DNA from: Hyphomicrobiales bacterium | GTDB taxonomy: Bacteria > Pseudomonadota > Alphaproteobacteria > Rhizobiales > Devosiaceae | Length of the DNA: 50,355 nt | Direction: 5' to 3' | Assembly: GCA_015490455.1 (NCBI GenBank) | Contig: WFXU01000076.1 | Span: 1 to 50,355, forward strand | Shown: positions 9,083 through 17,114 of the stretch, one piece after another | How positions within the stretch are numbered: position 1 is the stretch's first letter | How the letters are laid out: each line of letters opens with the position of its first letter | Notes under the pieces: model-generated | What the model saw: only the letters and a program-made list of their open reading frames with translations | Databases searched by the model: none | Told to the model about the DNA's origin: nothing | Translations under genes and position numbers: made by a program

Positions 9083-9559
9083 ATGCCAAACAGGAAAAAA
9101 TCAAATAGAATCATCAGACAATTTAATGCCAATTTTAATCTTGTCTCTGATGATTTTGGTAATTTAATTGTAAATATTTTCCATAAATCTGCTCTCTTTA
9201 TAATTGCAGCCGCAACAATTTGGGCTTTTATCGCAGCATTTTTACATATTGCGCAAAAAGGCGCTGCCAGCGTGGAAGACCTATTATTATTATTCATATA
9301 TCTTGAAATTGGCGCTATGGTTTCAATTTATTTTAAGACCAATAGAATGCCAGTTCGCTTTCTGGTCTATGTTGCCATTACCGCCCTTACACGCGAACTT
9401 ATCTCTATTGCAAATTATCATGATAAATATGATGCTATTTATATAATGATGATAGCAGCCGGCATCTTATTACTGACTTTTGCGGTTTTGGTGTTACGCT
9501 TTGGTTCTTATCAATATCCAACAGATCCTGGTTTAGCCGATATAGAAGATAATAGCTAA
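9083..9559 (+). CDS. psiE: PsiE-family phosphate-starvation membrane protein
   Basis: A 158-residue inner-membrane protein with four predicted membrane segments (about residues 33-55, 64-83, 95-112 and 119-142). The spacing and the central 'LEIGAMVSIYFKTNRMPVRF' loop match the PsiE family, whose E. coli member is induced by phosphate starvation but has no proven biochemical role. It is a single gene flanked by intergenic regions. Nothing in the upstream DNA resembles a PhoB box, so phosphate control is only an extrapolation from the family name. Confidence 0.7.
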   Translation: MPNRKKSNRIIRQFNANFNLVSDDFGNLIVNIFHKSALFIIAAATIWAFIAAFLHIAQKGAASVEDLLLLFIYLEIGAMVSIYFKTNRMPVRFLVYVAITALTRELISIANYHDKYDAIYIMMIAAGILLLTFAVLVLRFGSYQYPTDPGLADIEDNS

Positions 9560-9735
9560 ACCAGAGCTGGTTTTACTAGCATGAATATATGCTAGAGCCT
9601 TATCCAAATCAGGCAGCTATTTTATTGATATTGTGCTATATTAAACAAACTAATAGCCAAATGGCATATTTGGTTGGAATCATCTGTACCTTATGTTAAG
9701 CGCAACTCATCAATATTCAAACAATAGGTATTATT

Positions 9736-11019
9736 ATGAGTGAGGCGGCCATATATAATTTTTTCAATAGTGATTTATCAATAATAGATGAAGAAGTTGC
9801 AGCGGCGATTAAACAGGAGCTTAACCGCCAGCAAAATGAAATAGAGCTTATTGCATCTGAAAATATAGTATCAAAGGCGGTATTAGAGGCGCAAGGGTCG
9901 GTTCTTACCAATAAATATGCTGAAGGCTATCCGCATAAGCGTTATTATGGTGGCTGCCAATATGTTGATATTGTTGAAGAATTGGCAATTTCCCGCGCCA
10001 AAGAATTGTTCAAATGTAAATATGTAAATGTGCAACCAAATTCTGGCAGCCAGGCAAATCAGGGTGTTTTTCAAGCACTTATTAAACCGGGCGATACTAT
10101 TTTAGGAATGAGCCTTGACGCTGGCGGCCATTTAACGCACGGAGCTAAGCCCAATCAATCTGGCAAATGGTTTAATGCTATTCAATATGGGGTTAAAGAA
10201 GACGCTTTTATTGATATGGAGCAACTTCGCTCTTTAGCACTTAAACATAGGCCAAAATTAATTATTGCCGGCTTCTCAGCCTATTCACGAGTGCTTAACT
10301 GGGCTGAATTTCGCTCCATAGCTGATGAGATTGGTGCTTATTTAATGGTTGATATGGCTCATATTGCCGGGCTTGTCGCAGCTGGCATTTATCCAAGCCC
10401 AATAGAATATGCCGATGTGGTAACCACCACCACACATAAGACATTAAGAGGCCCGCGCGGTGGTATGATTCTCACCAATGACGAAACCATTGGCAAAAAA
10501 ATAAATTCAGCTATTTTCCCTGGAATTCAAGGCGGTCCGCTAATGCATATTATTGCGGCAAAGGCGGTCGCATTTAAGGAAGCGCTTAGCCCAGAATTTG
10601 CCAATTACGCTAAACAATGCGTATTAAATGCAAAAATTCTGGCTAAAACATTAAAGGAAGGAGGAGCAGATATTGTCACCGGAGGCACCGATAATCATCT
10701 TTTACTAGTTGATTTACGCCCTAAAAATGTAACAGGAAAAGCGGCTGAACATTCTCTTGGACGCGCCTTTATTACCTGTAATAAAAATGCCGTTCCAAAA
10801 GATCCACAAAAACCAGCAATTACTTCTGGTATTCGTGTTGGCACTCCAGCTGCAACCACACGCGGTTTTAAGGAAAAAGAATTTATCAAAGTGGGCGAAT
10901 TAATGCTTGAAGTGCTAGATGGGCTAGCAAAAAACGGTGAAGAGAATAACATGAAAGTAGAAAATGAAGTAAAAAATAAAATATTAGAGCTGACGGCTAA
11001 ATTTCCAATTTACCCATAA
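9736..11019 (+). CDS. glyA: Serine hydroxymethyltransferase
   Basis: PLP enzyme that interconverts serine + tetrahydrofolate and glycine + 5,10-methylene-tetrahydrofolate, the main source of one-carbon units. The 427-residue length is normal. The PLP lysine is Lys235 in the motif [14 protein letters not shown]; '[14 protein letters not shown]' and '[11 protein letters not shown]' are further family signatures. It is followed 12 bp later by nrdR and then nusB, a conserved alphaproteobacterial order. Confidence 0.97.
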   Translation: MSEAAIYNFFNSDLSIIDEEVAAAIKQELNRQQNEIELIASENIVSKAVLEAQGSVLTNKYAEGYPHKRYYGGCQYVDIVEELAISRAKELFKCKYVNVQPNSGSQANQGVFQALIKPGDTILGMSLDAGGHLTHGAKPNQSGKWFNAIQYGVKEDAFIDMEQLRSLALKHRPKLIIAGFSAYSRVLNWAEFRSIADEIGAYLMVDMAHIAGLVAAGIYPSPIEYADVVTTTTHKTLRGPRGGMILTNDETIGKKINSAIFPGIQGGPLMHIIAAKAVAFKEALSPEFANYAKQCVLNAKILAKTLKEGGADIVTGGTDNHLLLVDLRPKNVTGKAAEHSLGRAFITCNKNAVPKDPQKPAITSGIRVGTPAATTRGFKEKEFIKVGELMLEVLDGLAKNGEENNMKVENEVKNKILELTAKFPIYP

Positions 11020-11031
11020 GGGAGAAAATAA

Positions 11032-11493
11032 ATGCGTTGTCCCTATTGCTCACTTGATGATACGCAGGTCAAAGATAGTCGGCCAACTGAAGATAGTTCT
11101 GCTATTCGCCGCCGCCGGGTCTGTAATGGCTGCGGGGGTAGATTTACAACTTTTGAACGAGTGCAATTGCGTGATTTAATAGTTATCAAAAGATCGGGCA
11201 AAAAAGTGCCCTTTGATAGGGACAAATTATCACGCTCTGTTGCTACTGCCTTAAGAAAAAGGGAAGTTGATCCGGAAAGAGCCGAACGTATGATTTCTGG
11301 AGTGGTAAGGCAATTAGAAAGTTCTGGAGAAATTGAAGTTAGTTCAGAAAAAATAGGTCAATTTGTGATGGAAGGGTTACGTAATCTGGATGATGTTGCC
11401 TTTGTTCGTTTTGCATCAGTATATAAAAACTTTTCTGCCGCCGATGATTTTAGGACATTTCTTGAACAATTAGACGGGGATAAAAAAGACTAA
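11032..11493 (+). CDS. nrdR: Transcriptional repressor NrdR
   Basis: Represses ribonucleotide reductase genes in response to (d)ATP. The N-terminal zinc ribbon has Cys3, Cys6, Cys31 and Cys34; an ATP-cone domain follows (about residues 49-139, beginning '[19 protein letters not shown]'). The 153-residue length is standard. ATG follows GGGAGAAAAT. It lies between glyA and nusB; the riboflavin genes that often sit between nrdR and nusB in alphaproteobacteria are absent here. Confidence 0.96.
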   Translation: MRCPYCSLDDTQVKDSRPTEDSSAIRRRRVCNGCGGRFTTFERVQLRDLIVIKRSGKKVPFDRDKLSRSVATALRKREVDPERAERMISGVVRQLESSGEIEVSSEKIGQFVMEGLRNLDDVAFVRFASVYKNFSAADDFRTFLEQLDGDKKD

Positions 11494-11507
11494 ATTTGGA
11501 TTATTTG

Positions 11508-11975
11508 ATGCAAGAAGCACCTCAAGAAACAAAAATAAATCAGCGAACTATGGCGCGTTTGGGGTCAATTCAAGCGCTTTATCAAATGGATATTGGGCAA
11601 ATTAGCTTAGAAAAAACCCTAAAAGATTTCACTTCCGTAAAATTGGATAATGAATGTGAGAAAACTGAAATTTTACCTTTAGATCACGATTATTTATGTC
11701 AGATTGTCAGGGGGGTTACAAAATCACAATTAGAAATTGATCCACAAATTAATATGGCTCTGAATGAGAATTGGACTATTACGCGTTTAGACGCAACCTT
11801 ATTAGCGATTTTAAGGAGCGCCACATTTGAAATTTTATTTCAGCCAACTATACCTGTTGCTGTGATAATTAGCGAATATGTGGATATAGCAAAATTATTT
11901 CTTGATATTGAAGCCACATCAATGGTTAATGCAGTATTAGATAAAATAGCAAAAACCAACCGCAAAGAAGGTTAG
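11508..11975 (+). CDS. nusB: Transcription antitermination factor NusB
   Basis: RNA-binding partner of NusE (S10) in rRNA antitermination. The helical NusB fold is seen in 'ARLGSIQALYQMDIGQ' at the N-terminus and 'LRSATFEILFQPTIPVAVII' followed by 'SEYVDIAKLF' near the C-terminus. I chose the ATG at 11508, with GGA seven bases upstream, over an in-frame TTG at 11496. The 155-residue length is normal. It follows nrdR by 14 bp and precedes an MFS gene by 4 bp. Confidence 0.93.
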   Translation: MQEAPQETKINQRTMARLGSIQALYQMDIGQISLEKTLKDFTSVKLDNECEKTEILPLDHDYLCQIVRGVTKSQLEIDPQINMALNENWTITRLDATLLAILRSATFEILFQPTIPVAVIISEYVDIAKLFLDIEATSMVNAVLDKIAKTNRKEG

Positions 11976-11979
11976 ATTA

Positions 11980-13197
11980 ATGACAACTAAAATATCTACC
12001 GAGAACAAAAATAAACTATCCGTTGAAAATAAAAATATTGGTTTACTCAGCGCTTCTCAGGCAATAATAGGTTCTCAACAAGCATTAATTATGTCGGTTG
12101 GTGCTTTGGTTGGCATAAGCCTTGCTCCAAATCCATCTTTGGCAACTTTGCCAATTAGTTTTATGGTTTTGGGGTTAGCATTTACCTCTGGCAGCGCCGC
12201 CTTACTCTCACACAGGTTAGGTAGGACAAAAGCATTTATTTTTGGCGCCATGCTTGCTGTTCTTTCTGCTATAATAGCGGCGATTGGCATTTTTATTGGT
12301 TCATTTATAATTTTCTCTATGGCGCTTGCATTGGCAGGAGCATCAACCGCCTTTGGACAGCAATATCGTTTTGCCGCCGCCGATAGTGTGCCAGAAGAAA
12401 GAAAGGGCAATGCTATTTCTTGGGTTTTGCTTGGCGGGCTATTTGCCGGTTTTATCGGCCCTGCACTCGCAAAATGGGGACGAAACTGGTTTGAGGGGGC
12501 AGAATTTGCTGGTTCATTTATAGCGCTTTCCGCTTTAGCTCTATTCGGAATTTATATTCTTGCCCAAACCAAACTACCAAAGGCTGAAGCAAAACAGGAG
12601 ATAAAGAGCGAAACATCATTGGTTGAAATAGCACGCTCGCCTAGTATTTTTGTGCCAATCATTACAGGCGTGGTTAGCTATGGTATAATGAAATTTATTA
12701 TGGTTGCAGCGCCATTAGCAATGGTTGGTATGGCAGGACACTCAAAAGAAATGGCGATAAGTGCCATTCAATGGCATATTATATCTATGTTTGCCCCAAG
12801 TCTAGTTACAGCGATGATTATTAGTAAATTTGGCTCACGTATAGTTATTGCTCTTGGTCTTATATTAATTTTGGCCTGCTTGTTTATTGCTATAAGCGGT
12901 ATGAGCTCTGCCCATTTTGGATTAGCGATGATTTTACTAGGAATTGGCTGGAATTTTGGCTTTATTGGCTCAACCGCGCTGTTGGCAGAAGGTTATAAAC
13001 CTCAAGATGCGGCGCGAGTACAAGCCTTAAATGAGCAGCTTGTTTTCGGCATAATGGCATTAGTTACAATATTATCAGGGGTTTTGCTAAATATTTTTGG
13101 CTGGCAGGCGATTAATCTATTTTTAATTCCTGTCACCACATTTACTCTAGCCCTTTTGGCGTGGGAAGCTTGGGGAAGAGAAAAAAATAACAGCTAA
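11980..13197 (+). CDS. Major facilitator superfamily transporter
   Basis: A 405-residue membrane protein with about 12 hydrophobic helices and a hydrophilic middle loop (about residues 198-214, 'PKAEAKQEIKSETS'). The cytoplasmic loop after helix 2 carries 'SHRLGRTKAFIFG', a variant of the MFS motif A (G-x3-D-R-x-G-R-R/K). The substrate is not recognisable. It starts 4 bp after nusB and is probably read with it. Confidence 0.8.
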   Translation: MTTKISTENKNKLSVENKNIGLLSASQAIIGSQQALIMSVGALVGISLAPNPSLATLPISFMVLGLAFTSGSAALLSHRLGRTKAFIFGAMLAVLSAIIAAIGIFIGSFIIFSMALALAGASTAFGQQYRFAAADSVPEERKGNAISWVLLGGLFAGFIGPALAKWGRNWFEGAEFAGSFIALSALALFGIYILAQTKLPKAEAKQEIKSETSLVEIARSPSIFVPIITGVVSYGIMKFIMVAAPLAMVGMAGHSKEMAISAIQWHIISMFAPSLVTAMIISKFGSRIVIALGLILILACLFIAISGMSSAHFGLAMILLGIGWNFGFIGSTALLAEGYKPQDAARVQALNEQLVFGIMALVTILSGVLLNIFGWQAINLFLIPVTTFTLALLAWEAWGREKNNS

Positions 13198-13859
13198 TTA
13201 ATAAGCGCACAATGGGAATTTATGAGTTTTCTATCTTTCATCCAAATAGTTACTACATTTCTTGATTAGGTTGGATTGTTTGCGTGTTTTCTCGCCTTTG
13301 CTGTCGGGGCACATGAGGAACATTTCGCGTCATTGTGCAACTGAGCCAAGCGGAATATAACAAAGTCTAACAAAGCACGAAAAGTTGCACCAATAAGGCT
13401 TCTATCTCAGGAATAACCGTGTTCAGCCTATGCCCATTATAAGGCCTGCCCGGCGACGATTTGGCATGAATAGCAAAGTGAGCGCCCTTTATAGCAATTG
13501 AGGGGTTAACGCCAAACTCCTAATAGATTATCTACCATATTTGAGAACATGAATGGTAGCCATTAAGCAAATGCCAAACGGCGGTAGCGGATTTATCCCA
13601 TATATTCCTCCCGCTTTATCTAACAAAATTGCAGGAAAGTCACACATAAATGCGAGTGTAACAGCAAAGGCTGTGGAAGAGTTGGCACCGCCCTTTTCAC
13701 CATCCTCTACAAATTGAAACTGTCCTGTGTCCTGTCCTGCTATATGTTTCTGCCTTCCGCCCCCCGACTTCCGACTTCTGAACGACAAAATCCTTCCCGG
13801 GCGACTAGCCAAAATCAGCAAGGCAGAATAATATGGCTCCAGCTACAACATAGCAGAGA
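13198..13859. other. Gene-poor region with mobile-element debris
   Basis: A 662-bp stretch without an intact gene. It contains the transposase fragment at 13367-13519. Its right half (13560-13860) is richer in G+C than the neighbours and carries short purine-rich repeats on the minus strand, such as AAGTCGGAAGTCGG and AGGACAGGACACAGGACAG. A 97-codon open frame at 13528-13821 (minus) has no recognisable family and no convincing ribosome site. This looks like a decayed insertion site. Confidence 0.5.
13367..13519 (-). pseudogene. IS5-type transposase fragment
   Basis: Fifty codons in one frame read 'EFGVNPSIAIKGAHFAIHAK', then 'SSPGRPYNGHRLNTVIPEIE' and 'ALL'. This matches the conserved middle of IS5-group (IS1182-like) DDE transposases, normally 'GQFVLHAKALPGNPYDGHTL' followed by 'ATVIPDME'. 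A stop codon lies directly upstream in frame, the frame ends at a TAG soon after, and the expected 'ADAGYRGHNAP' continuation is missing. It is therefore a dead internal fragment. No terminal inverted repeats were identified. Confidence 0.7.
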
Positions 13860-14477
13860 TTAGCGAGAATAAAATTCTACCACCAAATTTGGTTCCATTT
13901 GCACCGGATAAGGCACGTCAGATAAGTTTGGCACTCTGATATATTTTGCAGTCATTTTATTGTGATCTACTTCAATATATTCAGGCACATCACGCTCTGG
14001 CAACCCTATTGCTTCCAAAACAAGTGCCAATTGTTTTGACTTTTCCCTAATTTCAACTATATCTCCAGCCTTTAACCTGTAGGAGGGTATATTCACCCTT
14101 TTGCCATTAACTAAAATATGCCCGTGATTAATAAATTGCCTCGCGGCAAAAACTGTTGCAACAAATTTTGCCCGATAAACAACCGCATCAAGACGGCTTT
14201 CCAACAGCCCGATCAGATTTTCACCAGTATCCCCCTTAATGCGCACAGCCTCATTATAAAGCCGTTTAAAGGATTTTTCTGTTATATTGCCATAATATCC
14301 TTTTAATTTTTGCTTAGCGCGCAATTGCAAACCAAAATCAGACAATTTAGCTTTTCTATGCTGTCCATGCTGACCTGGTCCATAAGGTCTGATATTTACC
14401 GGAGATTTAGGACGTCCCCAAATATTTTCGCCCAAACGGCGATCAATTTTATATTTTTGTGAATGACGCTTCGACAT
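13860..14477 (-). CDS. rpsD: 30S ribosomal protein S4
   Basis: Primary 16S rRNA-binding protein that nucleates assembly of the 30S body. It begins '[20 protein letters not shown]', typical of alphaproteobacterial S4, and contains the S4 RNA-binding domain ('[20 protein letters not shown]' onward, about residues 94-155). The 205-residue length is correct. I chose ATG at 14477, preceded by AAAGGA with good spacing, over the ATG eight codons upstream. It is a lone gene with its own promoter and a hairpin-rich leader. Confidence 0.96.
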   Translation of the reverse strand: MSKRHSQKYKIDRRLGENIWGRPKSPVNIRPYGPGQHGQHRKAKLSDFGLQLRAKQKLKGYYGNITEKSFKRLYNEAVRIKGDTGENLIGLLESRLDAVVYRAKFVATVFAARQFINHGHILVNGKRVNIPSYRLKAGDIVEIREKSKQLALVLEAIGLPERDVPEYIEVDHNKMTAKYIRVPNLSDVPYPVQMEPNLVVEFYSR

Positions 14478-14521
14478 CGCGTATCCTTTCATATTAGTCA
14501 AAAGAAATCCACGCCCTCCTC

Positions 14522-14598
14522 TGTTTTAGCAATGCTAAAACCGACAGGTTTGTAAAAAACCTCGGGTGCGCCCACATTTCGTAAATAAATATACGAAT
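14522..14598 (-). promoter_or_regulatory. Hairpin-rich 5' leader of rpsD
   Basis: Three perfect inverted repeats occupy the rpsD leader. They are GTTTTAGC/GCTAAAAC (14523-14541), AGGTTT/AAACCT (14546-14562) and TTCGTA/TACGAA (14578-14597). S4 is a translational autoregulator in several bacteria, so a structured leader could be the target. No match to a named S4 leader motif is claimed. Confidence 0.4.
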
Positions 14599-14611
14599 AA
14601 TAGGTGTGCGG

Positions 14612-14640
14612 GTTTTATGTTGGAATTAAATTTAAGTCAA
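14612..14640 (-). promoter_or_regulatory. Promoter of rpsD
   Basis: On the minus strand TTGACT (14640-14635) and TAAAAC (14617-14612) are separated by 17 bp, a good housekeeping-type promoter. Transcription would start near 14605, giving a leader of about 128 nt. It diverges from the moaA promoter region. Confidence 0.5.
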
Positions 14641-14692
14641 GTGGATATATTTCTCTTCCCATATGGAAAATTATTAGGTTAAATATTTCTGC

Positions 14693-14706
14693 TTGATCTA
14701 TATCAA
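14693..14706 (+). promoter_or_regulatory. FNR/Anr-type box before molybdenum cofactor operon
   Basis: TTGATCTATATCAA is a perfect match to the FNR-family palindrome TTGAT-N4-ATCAA. A plausible -10 (TAGTAA, 14731-14736) would place the start near 14743, with the box centred at about -43, close to the class II activator position (-41.5). TATGAT at 14724-14729 is an alternative but slightly too close. It implies induction of the operon at low oxygen, or by a related FnrL/FixK-type regulator. The palindrome has no direction; rpsD diverges about 55 bp away. Confidence 0.65.
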
Positions 14707-14818
14707 TTCTAAAAATGCTTCGCTATGATGTAGTAAAGTTACTCTAAAGCCCTCTATCCTAAGTTTTTCACTAATGAAAAATATGGATTTTGGGCCGGGG
14801 TTGCGAAGGGGGTCACCC

Positions 14819-14902
14819 TTTGGGGCTGTCTTTTGGAAACTACCCTTTGAGAGCCGCCCTTTGGGGGCTACTCTTTAGGGGCTAGCCTTTAGCGGAAACG
14901 CC
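14819..14902 (+). repeat. 14-bp tandem repeat array in moaA leader
   Basis: Six imperfect units begin with TTT at 14819, 14832, 14846, 14860, 14874 and 14888, so the period is 14 bp after a 13-bp first step. The best units are TTTGGGGGCTACTC and TTTAGGGGCTAGCC. The last contains a GCG-GAAA-CGC tetraloop hairpin. It is far richer in G+C than the surroundings and lies between the predicted transcription start and the moaA ribosome site. A role as a regulatory RNA is possible but unproven. Confidence 0.6.
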
Positions 14903-14933
14903 GCAATCTCCCGTGTTTGGAAAGGAGTTGATT

Positions 14934-16061
14934 GTGAAATATATAGATTCTAATAGCCAAAATATTAAGGGGCATGGGGGTGGGTGTGCTTTAGGGCTTA
15001 AGGGGCAGAATAAGGCTGGAGCACAAGGGAATATTGGCGTTGAGACAAGAGCTGATATTAGCGCAAGTAGTAGCAATTCTACAATTTCATTAAGCGATAG
15101 ATTTGGAAGAAACTTCCCCTATCTAAGATTATCCATTACCGATATATGTAATTTTAGCTGCGATTATTGCCTGCCGGATGGCTATAAAAAATGTAATAAA
15201 ATTTCTCCCCTATCTCTAAACGAAATAAGACGATTAATTGATGTCTTTACAAAATTAGGAGTAAATAAAGTCCGCCTTAGCGGGGGGGAACCAACTTTAA
15301 GAAAAGATTTTATTGCCATTGTTAAAATGATTGCTAATAATCCCGCGATTAAAACTTTGGCTCTTACCACTAATGGTTATAAATTGGCGCAAAATGCTGA
15401 AAAATGGCGAAGGGCTGGCATAACTAATATAAATATTAGTATTGATAGTCTTAATGAGCAGCGTTTCTTTGCTATTACCGGCCATAACCGACTTAAAGAA
15501 GTGCTATTAGGGGTTGAAAAAGCAATTAAAGCCGGCTTTAACAGAGTAAAAATAAATGTGGTTCTGTTACAAAACATAAATGATGGTGAATTTACCGATT
15601 TTCTCGCACTTGCCAAAGAAAAACCAGTTACTATTCGCTTTATTGAATTAATGCAAACGGGCGAAAATTTGGCCTATTTTAAGAAATTTCACATTTCTTC
15701 TAGAGAAATAAAAGAGCAGCTAATTGCAACAAATTGGATAATAAAAAAACGCCCATTTAATGCAGGGCCTGCACAGGAATTTATCCATGCAGATTATAAA
15801 GGCTCCATAGGAATAATAGCGCCCTATGGAAAAGATTTTTGTAAAAGCTGTAACCGTTTGCGCGTAAGCGCAAAGGGTGATTTACATTTGTGCCTATTCG
15901 GTAAAAAGGGCATTGCTTTACGTCACTTATTGCAAGATGATGAACAAAAAGAGCAATTATCCAAGCTAATTTGTTCGCAATTAGCCTTCAAATGTTCGTC
16001 CCACTTTTTAGCCTTTGGCGATAGTGGAATTACCCCCCATCTTGCTTCAATTGGTGGATAA
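14934..16061 (+). CDS. moaA: GTP 3',8-cyclase MoaA
   Basis: Radical SAM enzyme that starts molybdenum cofactor synthesis by cyclising GTP. The N-terminal [4Fe-4S] motif is Cys72-x3-Cys76-x2-Cys79. The C-terminal cluster motif is in 'FCKSCNRLRVSAKGDLHLCL', and the protein ends in the essential Gly-Gly. I chose GTG at 14934 because AAAGGAG lies six bases upstream; an upstream GTG at 14913 lacks such a site. The first 53 residues form an unusual Gly/Ser/Asn-rich extension without a Met. First gene of a nine-gene cofactor operon; the next gene starts immediately after the stop. Confidence 0.93.
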   Translation: MKYIDSNSQNIKGHGGGCALGLKGQNKAGAQGNIGVETRADISASSSNSTISLSDRFGRNFPYLRLSITDICNFSCDYCLPDGYKKCNKISPLSLNEIRRLIDVFTKLGVNKVRLSGGEPTLRKDFIAIVKMIANNPAIKTLALTTNGYKLAQNAEKWRRAGITNINISIDSLNEQRFFAITGHNRLKEVLLGVEKAIKAGFNRVKINVVLLQNINDGEFTDFLALAKEKPVTIRFIELMQTGENLAYFKKFHISSREIKEQLIATNWIIKKRPFNAGPAQEFIHADYKGSIGIIAPYGKDFCKSCNRLRVSAKGDLHLCLFGKKGIALRHLLQDDEQKEQLSKLICSQLAFKCSSHFLAFGDSGITPHLASIGG

Positions 16062-17114
16062 ATGAAACAAAATATGAAAGATTTTTTTACCCAAAGCAAA
16101 TATCACATGGCCGATATTACGCGTAAAAGCCCTTCTTTTCGGCGCGCTATTGCAATGGGGCAAATTGAGGTTGGTAAAATTGGCTTCAAACATATAAATG
16201 AGAAAACTTTGCCAAAGGGAGATATATTAAATTTAGCTGAAATTGCCGGCGTTCAGGGCGCAAAAAATGCCTGGCAGCAAATTCCTCTTTGCCATCCGCT
16301 TTTATTGGATCATATAGCTGTTTTTCTTGAATTAGATAAAGACATAAATTCTATTTTTGCCTACTCAATCGTTGCTACAACTGCCAAAACCGGCGTAGAA
16401 ATGGAGGCTCTAGCGGCCGTAAATGCTGCCCTTTTAACCATTTACGACTTAACCAAACCGGTTGAACCTGCATTAACCATTAAGAATATCCGCCTTTTAA
16501 TAAAGGAGGGAGGCAAAAAAGGGCTTTGGGTTCATCCAGATGGCATTCCCAAAAAATTACAGCAATTCTTACCTTCTAAACCAAAACAGCCCCTTAAAGG
16601 GATAAAAAGCGCCATAATTACATTAAGCGATAGGGCTTATAATAAACAATATGAAGATAAATCTGGCAAAATATTAAATGAAAATTTACATTTCCTGGGC
16701 GCTAAAATAATAGATTATTCTATTTTGCCAGATGAAAAAAATCTTCTAAAGGAAAAAATATTTGAGTTAACCAAAAAAAAAGTAGATTTAATAATCACAA
16801 CTGGGGGCACGGGTCTGGCCAAACGCGATATTACTCCGCAAACCATTACTGAATTAGAACATATAGCGGTAGATGGGATTGGTGAATTATTACGATCCTC
16901 CAGCGCCTCCTTTGTTCCCAATTCATGGTTGAGCCGTTCTATGGCCGCAATTATTGGCAATTCCCTTATAATTTGCCTACCCGGCAGCTCTGGCGCCGTA
17001 AAAGATGGAATAGAAATATTAAAACCTATTCTTCCCCACGCTTTGGCACATATAAGGGGCGATAAAAATTTGCATAATGAGGCAAAAAATGGGGAAGAAA
17101 ATGATTGCCTATGA
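16062..17114 (+). CDS. moaC: Fused MoaC-MogA/MoaB protein
   Basis: A 350-residue fusion. Residues about 10-165 are MoaC (cyclic pyranopterin monophosphate synthase): 'YHMADITRKSPSFRRAIAMG', 'IPLCHPL' and 'GVEMEALAAVN'. Residues about 182-340 are a MogA/MoaB domain (molybdopterin adenylyltransferase): 'ITLSDRAYNKQYEDKSG' and 'TTGGTGLAKRDITPQT'. One polypeptide thus joins an early and a late step; such fusions are known in some lineages, but separate genes are the norm in alphaproteobacteria. Starts directly after the moaA stop; its end overlaps moeA by 14 bp. Confidence 0.92.
   Translation: MKQNMKDFFTQSKYHMADITRKSPSFRRAIAMGQIEVGKIGFKHINEKTLPKGDILNLAEIAGVQGAKNAWQQIPLCHPLLLDHIAVFLELDKDINSIFAYSIVATTAKTGVEMEALAAVNAALLTIYDLTKPVEPALTIKNIRLLIKEGGKKGLWVHPDGIPKKLQQFLPSKPKQPLKGIKSAIITLSDRAYNKQYEDKSGKILNENLHFLGAKIIDYSILPDEKNLLKEKIFELTKKKVDLIITTGGTGLAKRDITPQTITELEHIAVDGIGELLRSSSASFVPNSWLSRSMAAIIGNSLIICLPGSSGAVKDGIEILKPILPHALAHIRGDKNLHNEAKNGEENDCL

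Noticed and set aside
9576-9595. CTAGCAT/ATGCTAG hairpin as terminator of psiE
   Set aside because: The stem is only 7 bp and AT-rich and is not followed by a T-run, so a terminator call is not supported.
13528-13821. 97-residue open frame on the minus strand
   Set aside because: No recognisable family, Gly/Arg-rich low-complexity start arising from purine repeats, no ribosome site, and it lies in decayed DNA.
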